From JANNYA01 sp031422315 (GTDB lineage Bacteria > Pseudomonadota > Gammaproteobacteria > Xanthomonadales > SZUA-5), in assembly GCA_031422315.1 (NCBI GenBank), contig JANOQN010000074.1, positions 62,001-126,000 on the forward strand: a DNA stretch of 64,000 bases, read 5' to 3'. The notes under the pieces were generated by a model that worked only from the letters and a program-made list of their open reading frames with translations, was not told the DNA's origin and searched no databases. Shown piece after piece: positions 51,839 to 61,506 of the stretch (within the stretch, counting starts at the first letter, position 1; the number at the start of each line of letters is the position of its first letter). The translations under genes and the position numbers were made by a program.

Positions 51839-53053
51839 TTAAGCAATAATTTTGCGCGCTTTTAACGCATCAAATGTTGCCTGACTAACCCCAATTTCCG
51901 CTAGCACTGCGAACGTGTCTTGACCCAGTGTGGGCGGTGCGGCGTGATACTCAATGGGTGTCGCAGAAAATCGCACCGGGTTTGCTACTTGTGGCACCTG
52001 CGCGCCGTGCGATGCCAGCTGAATTTGCAGGCCGCGCGCTTTAACTTGTGGATGCTCAAATACGCGCTTTAAGTCATTGATCGGCCCGCATGGCACGTTT
52101 ACCGCATTCAGCGCTGCTAGCCACGTGTCGGTTTCGCGTAGCAAAAGCCAAGCCTCGATTATCGGCACTAGAACTTGCCGATTCGCAACACGCGCGGCGT
52201 TGCTTTTAAACCGTTCGTCTTCTGCTACGTCGGCATACCCAGCGGCAGCGCAAAAACTCGCAAATTGACGATCATTGCCTACCGCCAACATGATAAAGCC
52301 ATCCTGGGTAGCAAAGCTTTGATACGGCACAATGTTCGGATGCGCGGCGCCCAAACGCTGCGGTACTGTGCCACCGACCAAGTAGTTCATCGCCTGATTA
52401 GCCAGCCAAGCGACCTGTGTGTCCAGTAGTGCCAAATCAATATGCTGACCTATACCGGTGCTGCGCGCGTGCAAAAGTGCGGCTAAAACGGCCGACACCG
52501 CATACATGCCGGTCATCAAATCTGCCACGGCCACGCCGATTTTCTGCGGCCCAGCACCCGCTTCGCCATCGGGCGCGCCGGTCAAACTCATGATGCCGCC
52601 TTGCGCTTGGATCATGGCGTCGTAGCCGGGCTGATCTGCATATGGCCCGGTTTGCCCAAAGCCAGTAATCGAGCAAACAACTAAACTGGGTTTGAGCGTG
52701 AGTAAGCTGGCGAAATCCAAACCATATTTTTCTAAGCCGCCGACTTTGAAGTTCTCCAAAACGACGTCGCTTTGCTTGACCAAATCGCGCACCAAATCCG
52801 CGCCTTCGGGCTGGGTAAAATCAATCGCAGCGCCGCGCTTGCCGCGATTCGCACTTAAGAAGTATGCCGATTGGCGTGCACCTGCCTCGGGCAAGTCTAG
52901 CCAGGGCGGGCCCCAGGTGCGGGTGTCATCGCCCGAACCGGGTTTTTCGATCTTGATAACATCTGCCCCGAAATCCGCCAAGCACTGCCCGGCCCAGGGC
53001 CCGGCCAGCACGCGCGATAAATCCAATACGCGAACGCCAGCGAGCGGGCCCAT
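51839..53053 (-). CDS. CaiB/BaiF family CoA-transferase
   Basis: 404 residues. Family III CoA-transferase features are present: LAGVRVLDLSRVLAGPWAGQ at the start, DVIKIEKPGSGDDTR, ENFKVGGLEKYGLD, and GPYADQPGYDAMIQAQGG with the probable catalytic Asp145. The tail GQDTFAVLAEIG is normal. These enzymes move CoA between carboxylic acids, often formyl, succinyl or acyl groups in side-chain degradation. No acyl-CoA dehydrogenase or ligase lies beside it, so the substrate is open. It follows the ExeM-like gene on the same strand with 9 bp between, which may be coincidental. Confidence 0.93.
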   Translation of the reverse strand: MGPLAGVRVLDLSRVLAGPWAGQCLADFGADVIKIEKPGSGDDTRTWGPPWLDLPEAGARQSAYFLSANRGKRGAAIDFTQPEGADLVRDLVKQSDVVLENFKVGGLEKYGLDFASLLTLKPSLVVCSITGFGQTGPYADQPGYDAMIQAQGGIMSLTGAPDGEAGAGPQKIGVAVADLMTGMYAVSAVLAALLHARSTGIGQHIDLALLDTQVAWLANQAMNYLVGGTVPQRLGAAHPNIVPYQSFATQDGFIMLAVGNDRQFASFCAAAGYADVAEDERFKSNAARVANRQVLVPIIEAWLLLRETDTWLAALNAVNVPCGPINDLKRVFEHPQVKARGLQIQLASHGAQVPQVANPVRFSATPIEYHAAPPTLGQDTFAVLAEIGVSQATFDALKARKIIA

Positions 53054-53062
53054 CGTTATTAA

Positions 53063-56000
53063 TTAATGCAAGTTGCGGCGCGCGGCAAATAGGCCAAAGC
53101 CCATCAGCAGCAACGCCAGCAGCGCCAGTCCAAGATTGCTGTGGGTCGGAATTTGCTGAACGGTAATTTGCCCTAACTGCACGGCTGAGCTTGATGCGCT
53201 AAACGCGGCATTGCCCAAGTAGTTCGCGCTGTAGCGCCTTGAGCCGATGCCCACCGAGGCCAAACGTAGCGTTGCAACGCCGTTGATAAGCGTCGCGCGT
53301 CCCACTTCGATACCATCGACAAAAAAGGCAACATCGCCCATCGCTGGGCCAACCGCTGGCGCTTGCACAGCAACGGTGGCAGTCAACGTCACCGGCTCAA
53401 ACGCATTACCACTGGCAGGATTCGCGCTGAGCGTGGTGCTGGTCAAGCCAGGCTGCACTACTTGGATCAGTATTTGCGAATCACTCGGTGCATTATTGGC
53501 GTCCCCACTGTAGCGTGCGATCAAATTAAACGTTCCAACCGGCAGCGCATTGGTGTTGAGCACGGCCTGCTTGGTGTTCCCACTGCCAGTTAACGGGCTA
53601 GCACCAAAGGTAATAGCACCTGACGTGAAGTTGACATTGCCGGTAGGATTTAAACCAGTCACGCTTGCCGTGTAAGCCACGACTTGCCCGACTCGGCTAG
53701 GATTGATCGAACTGGTCAACACGTTCGCGCCAACCGTTACTCCAATCGTTTGATTGAGCGGACCGCAAGTGCTGTTTAGGAACGGTGTGGCGCCTGTGAA
53801 AGCAGCACTCAACGTGCGTGGGCCTGCGCTGGCATAGGTGATGGTGCAGATGGCGGTGCCCGCAGCCACCGCTGCGGTGCAGCTTTCTGTGGTATTGGCG
53901 GTTACTGTAACGGAGCCTTGTGCTATAGCTGGCGTCATTTGCACCGTGTAGCTTACTGCTACACCGACGGCGGGAGCTGCGGTGGTGGATTGCAGCGCAC
54001 AAGAAGTGAAAATATCCGCTGTTCCAAGAGCTGGAATTTTGACGTACGCCACCAACGCATCATGATCAGATAGGCGCTTGTTATCCGCCACGTTGCGAGC
54101 AATTTCGGGGTAGTCGGCATTGATGCGGATGTGTTCAAGCCGACGCGCACTTGAGCCATTAACTAATCCTTGCGAGACGAAAATATGGTCGATGTTTTGA
54201 ATGAAGCCATCAAACACGTAGCTGTAATCCGCGCTGGCGTCAGCCAAACGATTCAAATTTGGATTGACCAAGTCAGCGCCCGCCAGCGTGACCAAATTAG
54301 CCGGTGCCGGGCTTCCTAAAATCGTGCCAACGACATCGACTAGGCCATCGTTAAACTCATACGCATTCAAATCGCCGGTGACGAACAAGCGCTCAGTTGG
54401 CGTCGCGGCTTGGTGGGCCTGCACGGCGTTCGCCAGGAACTCTGCTTGGGCCAAGCGTTTGGCGCGCACGCGCACGCCATCGACTGGATCATTGGCGCCC
54501 AAAAAGCTGCGTAAATGGTTGTGGATGACCACAAATGTCGCGCTGCCCGTGGCGGTGTTGACCGTGCCTGTCAGCTGCAGCGGTGGGCGATCATTAAGTA
54601 AATCTTGCGCGTTGGTGATTGGGTTCAAATACGTCGCAGTTTTGCCAAGCTGAGTCACCACAATATTGCTAACGCGCGCGGTGGTACCAACAACGGGGCT
54701 TATCTTGACCAAATAGCCAACGTCAATCCCACCAGGATCGTTGCCTTCTTCCAAGAAGCTGCTGTAGCTCGGACCGCCATCAGCAAGGATGCGCGCAGCA
54801 AGTGCTTGCAGTGTTGTGAGGTTTTCGACTTCAATCACGCCAACCACATCTGGACTAGCTAAGTTCTGCCGGATTTGTAAGGAAGCTTTAGTCAAGCGCG
54901 CTTGATACGCTACTGCAGTCAACACCGGATCGCCAGTCAATGGGTCATTGACGTCATCAAAAAAGCGCTCCAAGTTGTAGCTGGCAACGCTAAGTTCATC
55001 GGTTGCAATCGCACTCGCCGCATTCGGGACCGGTGCTGCGCCAAAACTCAGCACGGGCGTTTGCACTGGATCGGGCAGGAAGGTATAAAACCGGCGCCCG
55101 TAATCCAATACGCCAGTGATCGCGCTGATAGTTTGGCCCGCTGCTAAATCAAGTGCGGGTGCGCCGACTAGGCTATCGCTGTCTAATCGGATCGTTTCAG
55201 GGTTTGTGTCAAAACGCGGCACGGTGACGGGCGTTGCAGGCAACAACGTTTCGCGAATATCAATGCCAGGCTCGCGACGTGGGCGCGCAGCACTGGGCAA
55301 CGTTGCCCACAAAATGCCGTTCGTGGTGCCGGTCGCGTTCGGCTCATTAGTAAAGCCATCAGTGCCGCCAACTACCCGCAAGCCGGCGAAGCTAACCCGC
55401 ATGTGCTCTAAATTTTCCAGTTGATTAAAGCTGCCTGCGGGGTCAATGGTGCTGATGGCTATGGGTGCTGGAAACGCATTTCCGGTACTGATTTGCGTGA
55501 CCACGAAAGGCGCGACCAATTCAGTGGTGGGCGGCTGTGCGGGATCGGTCGCAGGTACAAACTCCAACACTGTACCGGTAACTTGTAAGCGCGCACCGAG
55601 CACAACGGCCGCCGGTGGCGCAGCGCCGGTGAATACCAAAATGCCTTCGGAAGTTGCTGGATTACCATCACGCCCGCCCGCTACGCGCGATGCGCTGTTG
55701 CTAGCTGTTGGCAAGTTCGGATCCTGCAAAAAATAGCCGTTAGTTTTGACGCCGGTCACAATGCCTTCAACTGTTACTACTTGGCCCGCCAATGGTGAAA
55801 CCAAGCCCGCCCCTTGCACGCCGCTAATCGGCGTAAGCACGACATCATCGTTGGTAATCGTGCCCAAGCCTTGCGCGTCGCTCGCTACTGCGCCGACTAT
55901 ATTTGCGACTGTGATATTGAAGGTTTCTGTGGGTTCAACAGTGGTATCGCCATTGATCGTGACGGAAAATTGCGCGCTGGTGTTGCCCGCTGCGATGGTT

Positions 56001-56860
56001 TGCGCGGTCTGTGCTAGTGCGACGTAGTCGGTGCCAGCAGTTGCAGTTCCGCCTGCAGTTGCGATATCAAAAGTAACGCCGCCAACCAGGGCTGGTGCGT
56101 TTAAGCTGACCGTAAAGGTAGCCGACACCGTGCCTGCATTGCCTTCAACTACACTTATATCGTTAATTGATAAACCAATCGCACTGCCGCTGCCAATCGG
56201 GGTGATCGAAAAATCATCCACAGCCAAGCCATCATCGGCACCGGTAGCATTAAAATCGTTCCAGCGAATCCAAAAATTTGCACCGTTGGCAATGTTTAAG
56301 CTGCTGATCGTTGACGTAATGGTGGTTCGATTCGCGGCAACATTGCCATCAACTGCGCCAACAGTGGTAGTGAATGGTGAGGAAAAATCTAGCGCATCAA
56401 CTGCGATCCAGGTGCCGGTACTGAGACTGGTCGCGTCCAGCGAATACTCAAAATCAAGGCGATCCGCGCGGGCTGTCGTGCCCAAACGCCACTGCTCGCC
56501 GGTGTAGCTGATGGTCAAACCGGTGAGTACAGCGCCGGTACCGTTTTGATAATTTGCGCCGAAACGAGGAATCAAGCTGCCAGATTGCAAGCCGCCGAGC
56601 GCGCGCTCAGTTGCTGTGGATGCGCCAAAACTGTAGGTATCGCCGCCATTGGCGGAGCCGGTGCCTGCGGTGTAAGTCGCGTTAGCATTGGTGCCCGTTT
56701 CCGCGCTGCCCCAACCGGTTGGAAATACCGCGCTGGTGCCTGTATTTGCAAGCGAATCCAGGTTCTCCGTGACTGCAACATTGGCACTCGTCAGCACTAC
56801 CTGCGCCTGCGCGCTACCCAAAAATGCCAAGCCCATCGCAATAGCTGTAAAGAAACGCAT
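53063..56860 (-). CDS. Secreted ExeM/NucH-type nuclease with Calx-beta domain and IPTL-like tail
   Basis: 1265 residues. Signal peptide (MRFFTAIAMGLAFLGSAQA). An N-terminal beta domain is followed by a Calx-beta domain (about 233-345, INDISVVEGNAGTVSATFTV), an OB/LTD-like domain (GYFLQDPN near 380), and the endonuclease/exonuclease/phosphatase domain (about 640-960) with SYNLERFF, VIEVENL, FVTGDLNAY, NIDHIFVS and RLSDHDALV, which keep the catalytic Asn, Glu, Asp and His. Two or three Ig-like domains come next. The last residues (IPTHSNLGLALLALLL...FAARR) form an IPTL-CTERM-like sorting signal. It should degrade extracellular DNA at the cell surface. Confidence 0.9.
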   Translation of the reverse strand: MRFFTAIAMGLAFLGSAQAQVVLTSANVAVTENLDSLANTGTSAVFPTGWGSAETGTNANATYTAGTGSANGGDTYSFGASTATERALGGLQSGSLIPRFGANYQNGTGAVLTGLTISYTGEQWRLGTTARADRLDFEYSLDATSLSTGTWIAVDALDFSSPFTTTVGAVDGNVAANRTTITSTISSLNIANGANFWIRWNDFNATGADDGLAVDDFSITPIGSGSAIGLSINDISVVEGNAGTVSATFTVSLNAPALVGGVTFDIATAGGTATAGTDYVALAQTAQTIAAGNTSAQFSVTINGDTTVEPTETFNITVANIVGAVASDAQGLGTITNDDVVLTPISGVQGAGLVSPLAGQVVTVEGIVTGVKTNGYFLQDPNLPTASNSASRVAGGRDGNPATSEGILVFTGAAPPAAVVLGARLQVTGTVLEFVPATDPAQPPTTELVAPFVVTQISTGNAFPAPIAISTIDPAGSFNQLENLEHMRVSFAGLRVVGGTDGFTNEPNATGTTNGILWATLPSAARPRREPGIDIRETLLPATPVTVPRFDTNPETIRLDSDSLVGAPALDLAAGQTISAITGVLDYGRRFYTFLPDPVQTPVLSFGAAPVPNAASAIATDELSVASYNLERFFDDVNDPLTGDPVLTAVAYQARLTKASLQIRQNLASPDVVGVIEVENLTTLQALAARILADGGPSYSSFLEEGNDPGGIDVGYLVKISPVVGTTARVSNIVVTQLGKTATYLNPITNAQDLLNDRPPLQLTGTVNTATGSATFVVIHNHLRSFLGANDPVDGVRVRAKRLAQAEFLANAVQAHQAATPTERLFVTGDLNAYEFNDGLVDVVGTILGSPAPANLVTLAGADLVNPNLNRLADASADYSYVFDGFIQNIDHIFVSQGLVNGSSARRLEHIRINADYPEIARNVADNKRLSDHDALVAYVKIPALGTADIFTSCALQSTTAAPAVGVAVSYTVQMTPAIAQGSVTVTANTTESCTAAVAAGTAICTITYASAGPRTLSAAFTGATPFLNSTCGPLNQTIGVTVGANVLTSSINPSRVGQVVAYTASVTGLNPTGNVNFTSGAITFGASPLTGSGNTKQAVLNTNALPVGTFNLIARYSGDANNAPSDSQILIQVVQPGLTSTTLSANPASGNAFEPVTLTATVAVQAPAVGPAMGDVAFFVDGIEVGRATLINGVATLRLASVGIGSRRYSANYLGNAAFSASSSAVQLGQITVQQIPTHSNLGLALLALLLMGFGLFAARRNLH

Positions 56861-57063
56861 AAATCACCCGTCAAAAAATTTGCGCGATGATAGCGCAGGA
56901 CTGCCGCGCTGGCATGACAAGATCGTGACATAGGTGCGGCTGCGATTTAGAACTGAAACACACACCTTGATGAATTTCGAGTTGATACTTAGTGACACTT
57001 ATTTGCCTTGTTGATTGACTCGGCTTAGGCCATAGTCAAACTTGATTTTCACGTTTGGGTGTT

Positions 57064-59181
57064 ATGAAAAAACTTCGACAACTGTTTCTAAGCCCGGTCT
57101 CAGCGCTGGTATTGGTGTTCTTGGTGGCCTCTGGCACGCTGTATTGGATGAGCAAACAAAGCGCAGGCGTCTTGGACGCAAACGGCGTCAATGTTCAGAT
57201 CGCGGGCCGCGAACGCTTGGAATGGCAGCGCGTCATGCGGTTCTTGTATGAGCTACGATTTGCCGATAGCGGTGCGGAAGATCAAATCGCTGCCGATGCC
57301 GCACGTGAAGAAGCACTCAGTAACCTACGCATCAGTGCCAAGCTGCTGGATGAAGCCACCGCAGCATTTACCGGGGGCGGTAGCGTTGATTTAGGACGGG
57401 CGGGCGTTGCAACCGTAAATCGTAGCAACTTGACCGGCGATGTAAGTGAGGCGGCGCAAACCTTGGCTTCACTGTGGAGCGATATTGCCGCCAACTTAAA
57501 ACCCGCCATCGCAGGCACGAGGCCGACGCCCTCGGCAGTGCAAAGTGCGTTCAAGTTCGCACTTGAAAAGGACGCCGAGATGAGCCGAACGCTATCAACG
57601 TTTGTTGGCTTAATCTCATTTTCAAGTTTCGATGCTGCAAACCGGCTGTCTAGGTTGCAGTATATCGCTTCGATTTTAGGTGCGCTTTTTATTGGCTTTT
57701 TGATTTGGCTATTTTCGCGCCAGCTTAAAAAGGTAAACGCTGCGCGAAGCCAAATGACTGAAATACTCAGCACAGTGCCGAGCGGATTGATGCTGCTCGA
57801 TTCCAACTTTAAATTAAGTTCACAATACTCAACTCAGCTTGAGAAAATACTTGGACAAGCCGATTTGGGCGGTAAAGATTTTTTTGCGCTATTCGCTAAA
57901 ATGGCAGATAGCGACACGCTTTCAACCGCTCGTGACTATATGGATTTGCTTTTCGGTGATCAAGTTGATGAAAACTTGATTAAAGATGTGAATCCGTTGG
58001 ATCAAGTGAGCGCGATGATTCCAAATGCATCAGGCCGGAATGAAAAACGCACGCTCAACTTTGGATTTAAACGAGTCATTGAAAGCGGAAAACTGTCGCA
58101 TTTATTAGTGACGGTCAATGACATAAGCCAGGAAACCGCATTAAAAGAACAGGTCGCGAAGCTAGAAAAGCAAGGCGATCAAAATATGGGCGAAACGCTA
58201 GAGCTTATTACCGGCGCGTTGAGTATCGACCGGGGTGTACTGGATGATCGTTTGACCCGCTATCGGCAGCTGCTCGATGAGGCGAATGACAAACTAAAAT
58301 CTGCCGGCCGTGGCGAAAGCGCTTATCGTATGCTGATTGATGAAGTATTCCGCCCGATTCACACCCTGAAAGGCGAAACTGCGGCGTTAAACTTGCGGGT
58401 TATTTCCACGGCAGCAAGCGATGCCGAACAAGAACTTTCGCAACTGCGCGCCAAACCAGATTTAAACGGCAACGATTTTCTTGCACTTACAATCAAACTC
58501 GATGAGCTTTATGATCGCTTATCTAAATTAAAGCAACTAGCAGCCAAATTACCCGCGCCGATGAGCGCAGCAGCGCAAATTCCAGCGGCGATTCAAGCCA
58601 ACGAACCGGCGATAAAACTCGATTCCCCGCTTCAGCTCGATATGATTCGCCAAGCGGTTACGCGGACGGCAGAAAAGCTCGGGAAAAGTGCAGAATTGCT
58701 GTGCAGCGGATTTGACAAAATCGCAATTCCCGCGCCGCTCAAACAAACTATCAGTGATATTTTGGTGCATTTGAGCCGCAATGCATTGGCGCACGGTATT
58801 GAAAGCCCGGCGCAGCGCACTCAGGCAGGTAAAGCCGCTGCGGGTAAAATTCAAGCGCAGCTGGTGGCAGTCGCTGACGGCTATGAAGTGCTGTTTCGTG
58901 ATGATGGTCGGGGCTTGGACTTCGCCATGATCAAGCAGCGAGCGATTACGATGGGCAAAATCAGCGCCGATCAGGCCGCAAATGTTGATCCTCGCCAGTT
59001 AGCGGGTTTGATATTTGAGCCGGGTTTTAGCACGCAAGACGGCACCAACGAATCAGCCGGCCACGGTGTGGGTTTAGATGTGGTTATGGCGGCAGTGAAA
59101 CGGGCGGGTGGTAAAATTGCCGTTGGAACTCAACAAAATCAATACACCCAGTTTCGAATCAAACTGCCTTCGGGCTTGTAA
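57064..59181 (+). CDS. Membrane CheA-like histidine kinase with PilJ-type sensor
   Basis: 705 residues from ATG 57064 (MKKLRQ). A first helix, a periplasmic PilJ-like region with ANGVNVQIAGRERLEWQRVM, and a second helix near 205-225 (SILGALFIGFLIWLF) form the sensor. A PAS-like region follows (ILSTVPSGLMLLDSNFKLSS). An HPt domain has His433 in PIHTLKGETAALNL. The ATPase domain has the N-box HLSRNALAHGIESPAQR, DDGRGLD and GHGVGLDVV. It lacks the CheW-like P5 domain of true CheA. The next gene overlaps its stop (TAATG), so it is coupled to a CheY protein and then a CheX phosphatase. Confidence 0.9.
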   Translation: MKKLRQLFLSPVSALVLVFLVASGTLYWMSKQSAGVLDANGVNVQIAGRERLEWQRVMRFLYELRFADSGAEDQIAADAAREEALSNLRISAKLLDEATAAFTGGGSVDLGRAGVATVNRSNLTGDVSEAAQTLASLWSDIAANLKPAIAGTRPTPSAVQSAFKFALEKDAEMSRTLSTFVGLISFSSFDAANRLSRLQYIASILGALFIGFLIWLFSRQLKKVNAARSQMTEILSTVPSGLMLLDSNFKLSSQYSTQLEKILGQADLGGKDFFALFAKMADSDTLSTARDYMDLLFGDQVDENLIKDVNPLDQVSAMIPNASGRNEKRTLNFGFKRVIESGKLSHLLVTVNDISQETALKEQVAKLEKQGDQNMGETLELITGALSIDRGVLDDRLTRYRQLLDEANDKLKSAGRGESAYRMLIDEVFRPIHTLKGETAALNLRVISTAASDAEQELSQLRAKPDLNGNDFLALTIKLDELYDRLSKLKQLAAKLPAPMSAAAQIPAAIQANEPAIKLDSPLQLDMIRQAVTRTAEKLGKSAELLCSGFDKIAIPAPLKQTISDILVHLSRNALAHGIESPAQRTQAGKAAAGKIQAQLVAVADGYEVLFRDDGRGLDFAMIKQRAITMGKISADQAANVDPRQLAGLIFEPGFSTQDGTNESAGHGVGLDVVMAAVKRAGGKIAVGTQQNQYTQFRIKLPSGL

Positions 59182-59552
59182 TGAAGCTGCTTATTGTCGA
59201 CGATTCATCCTTTATTCGTGATCGCATAGAGCGCGCAATAAAAATACCCGAAATAAAAAACATTTTGAGCGCCAGCAATGGTATCGAGGCGCTGGCGGTG
59301 TTTGACTACCACAAGCCTGAGCTCGTCACCATGGATATCACTATGCCTGAGCTCGATGGCGTACAAACTTCAGCCGCCATGATGAAGCGCAATCCGAAAG
59401 TCAACATATTGATTGTCTCCGCGCTAGCCGATAAAAAAACCGCCATTGATGCGCTAAAGCGCGGCGCGCGCGGCTTTTTGCTGAAACCGTTTACCGACAT
59501 TCAATTAAGCGACGCGATTCAAATACTCATTAAGCGCGCACAGGGAAAATAG
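59181..59552 (+). CDS. CheY-like response regulator
   Basis: 123 residues, a single receiver domain. Acidic pocket Asp7/Asp8 (LIVDDSS), phospho-acceptor Asp52 (LVTMDITMPELDGV), Ser80 (LIVSALADKK) and Lys102 (FLLKPFTD) are all in place. There is no output domain, so it signals by protein contact. Its ATG overlaps the kinase stop, and the kinase is its probable phosphodonor. The CheX gene follows after 3 bp. Confidence 0.95.
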   Translation: MKLLIVDDSSFIRDRIERAIKIPEIKNILSASNGIEALAVFDYHKPELVTMDITMPELDGVQTSAAMMKRNPKVNILIVSALADKKTAIDALKRGARGFLLKPFTDIQLSDAIQILIKRAQGK

Positions 59553-59555
59553 AAA

Positions 59556-60011
59556 ATGGAAGAAAGTGACATTCAGGCGTTGATTGAAGGCACCGTTAAA
59601 TGCTTCTCGACCATGGTTGATGCGGGCACCGAAGTATTAGCACCTTATTTAGTGCCAGATGAAGGCGTGCCGCTTTTGGATTACACAGGCGTTATTAGCG
59701 TATCCGGTGCAAGAGTTGGCAGTATTTATTTTACCGCGCCCAGCGCGTTAATTCGGCATATTTTAGTCAAACACGGCCGCACGGAGATTAATGAGCAGGT
59801 CATGGCCGATGTCGTTGGTGAAGTGGCTAATACGATTAGCGGCAATGCGCGGCGCGTCTTCGGGCACGAGTTCGAAATATCCGTGCCACGTGTTTTAACG
59901 GGGAAAGATGAGCTAAAAACACTCAAACTCGGCCAGCGCGCTTTTATCGTGCCCATCGCGTGGCGCCAGTATCAGGCTGCGTTAGTCGTTAGTTTGACTG
60001 AAAGTTTGTAG
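59556..60011 (+). CDS. CheX/CheC-type phosphatase
   Basis: 151 residues. The E-x2-N motif needed for CheY-P hydrolysis is present in DVVGEVANTISGNARR, inside a fold with the usual GVISVSGARVGSIYFTAP beta strands and the VPIAWRQYQAALVVSL C-terminus. It most likely dephosphorylates the CheY protein encoded just upstream. The three genes form a closed kinase-regulator-phosphatase unit without motor or receptor genes. Confidence 0.9.
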   Translation: MEESDIQALIEGTVKCFSTMVDAGTEVLAPYLVPDEGVPLLDYTGVISVSGARVGSIYFTAPSALIRHILVKHGRTEINEQVMADVVGEVANTISGNARRVFGHEFEISVPRVLTGKDELKTLKLGQRAFIVPIAWRQYQAALVVSLTESL

Positions 60012-60018
60012 CGGCTAA

Positions 60019-60816
60019 CTAGGCCGCTATTAACAACTCAGGCATGGCGCTACGCTCAATGGTTGCTGCGGCATGCATCGCGTTATCAGCCCATTTGAGC
60101 TGAATCAGGTTGCCAAATTCGTCCTCAGCAATCGCGGTCAAATTCTCTACCCAATCGCCACAGTTGGCGTAGGCAAAACCGCTACTGTCGCGTAAGTTGG
60201 CGCGGTGAATGTGCCCACATACTGCACCGTCAAAACCTTTGTTACGCGCATGATTTATGACGACTTCCTCAAAGCGATTCAAATATTGCTGCGCTTTGCC
60301 ATTGCGCGATTTGATCCAACTTGCCAGTGAAAATCGCCGCACGCCAAAGCGCTTGCGCATGGCATTGGCAAACGCGTCAAAGCTCAGCAAGCCGTCGTAA
60401 ATCACCTCGCCCAAAGCTTTTTGCGATGCGTCAAAGCGTACATAGCGATCAAACTGATCCCCATGCGTGACCAGCAGCCGCCGCCCACTCAATAATTGAT
60501 GCTCAGTGCGCGATCGCACTTGAATACCGGCCAGCAATTGCCCGCCCACCGTTCGCAGCGCGCAGTCGTGGTTGCCAGGAATGTAGATCACTTCAATGCC
60601 CCGCTTGGGCAGTTTGCGCAGTAAATCAAGCGCGCGCGTTTCGTTTTTCGTCCAGCACACGCGTTTTCGGGCAACCCACCACAAATCGACTATATCGCCG
60701 ACCAAGTACAACTTTTCGCAAGCTAGTGTTTTCAGAAAGGCTGCCAATTCCCCCGCATGCGCGTGCGGAGCGCCGAGGTGGGTGTCGCTGATAAAAACGC
60801 TGCGCAATTTCGTCAT
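60019..60816 (-). CDS. UDP-2,3-diacylglucosamine diphosphatase (LpxH-type metallophosphatase)
   Basis: 265 residues of the calcineurin-like family. The metal motifs are SDTHLG, GDIVDLW, IPGNHD, THGDQFD and GHIHRA in order, followed by YANCGDWVENLTAI as in LpxH and its paralogue LpxH2. The length (longer than E. coli LpxH's 240) and WWVARKR point to the LpxH2-like branch, in which activity in lipid A synthesis is not certain. It would act at the inner membrane surface. No lpx genes are adjacent. Confidence 0.85.
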   Translation of the reverse strand: MTKLRSVFISDTHLGAPHAHAGELAAFLKTLACEKLYLVGDIVDLWWVARKRVCWTKNETRALDLLRKLPKRGIEVIYIPGNHDCALRTVGGQLLAGIQVRSRTEHQLLSGRRLLVTHGDQFDRYVRFDASQKALGEVIYDGLLSFDAFANAMRKRFGVRRFSLASWIKSRNGKAQQYLNRFEEVVINHARNKGFDGAVCGHIHRANLRDSSGFAYANCGDWVENLTAIAEDEFGNLIQLKWADNAMHAAATIERSAMPELLIAA

Positions 60817-61155
60817 GCCTGAACGCTGAGCTCCAAGTGTGGCGCGGGTTTGTCAGTTTGGTGACGATTAGATGAAACCGATTAGCAACCGAATTATTTG
60901 CTAAGACACTAGCCAAATTTTTGAGGTTTAAGCCGATCAACGGACCTTAAACTGGCGCCGACTTATCCTTAAGGCTGCGGCAGCCTGCGTCATTTTGATG
61001 AACCCGCGCTGGCTTACAGCGCTGCCATCGTACAATCACAGGCTCAAATTGATACTATCTGCGGCTCAAAAACGGGAGCGCACCCTGCGCTGCCTGCACG
61101 TCGAGTTAACTCGGCAAAGTTACTTGACACAGTTAAATAATAGGATTTACGCACA
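60817..61155. other. Divergent intergenic region before rpsP
   Basis: 339 bp between the phosphatase gene (minus) and rpsP (plus). It must hold promoters for both. TTGACA occurs at about 61124-61129, but a matching -10 at the right distance before the rpsP start is not clear. No small gene or RNA was recognised. Confidence 0.35.
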
Positions 61156-61419
61156 ATGGTTAAAATTCGTTTGTCTCGCGCTGGTTGCAAAGGCCGTCCG
61201 TTCTATCATGTCGTTGTTAGTACTGACCGCACCGCGCGTGACAGCAATAACATTGAGAAGCTAGGTTTCTTCAATCCCGTCGCACTCGGCAAAGAAGTCT
61301 CACTTGAGCTAAACATGGAACGCGTGGCTTACTGGATCGGCGTTGGTGCTAAGCCTACTGAAAAAGTATCGTCACTTATCAAACGCACGCGCATAGCCAA
61401 AGTTGCTGCGGCAGCCTAA
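61156..61419 (+). CDS. rpsP: 30S ribosomal protein bS16
   Basis: 87 residues from ATG 61156. MVKIRLSRAGCKGRPFYHVV and the RDSNNIEKLGFFNP motif are diagnostic of S16, which stabilises the body of the 30S subunit. The tail VGAKPTEKVSSLIKRT is typical. It is followed by an intrinsic terminator and then rimM. Confidence 0.97.
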   Translation: MVKIRLSRAGCKGRPFYHVVVSTDRTARDSNNIEKLGFFNPVALGKEVSLELNMERVAYWIGVGAKPTEKVSSLIKRTRIAKVAAAA

Positions 61420-61443
61420 TCTTTTGGCGACTTGCAAAAAATC

Positions 61444-61470
61444 AAAACCCGAGCTTGCTCGGGTTTTTTT
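61444..61470 (+). terminator. Intrinsic terminator between rpsP and rimM
   Basis: Arms AAAACCCGAGC (61444-61454) and GCTCGGGTTTT (61457-61467) are perfect complements with a TT loop, followed by a T-run to 61470. It starts 24 bp after the rpsP stop and 63 bp before rimM, so rimM is expressed by readthrough or from its own promoter. Confidence 0.88.
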
Positions 61471-61506
61471 ACGCCTTAACTAAGTGCATTTGAAGGAACG
61501 GTTTTA

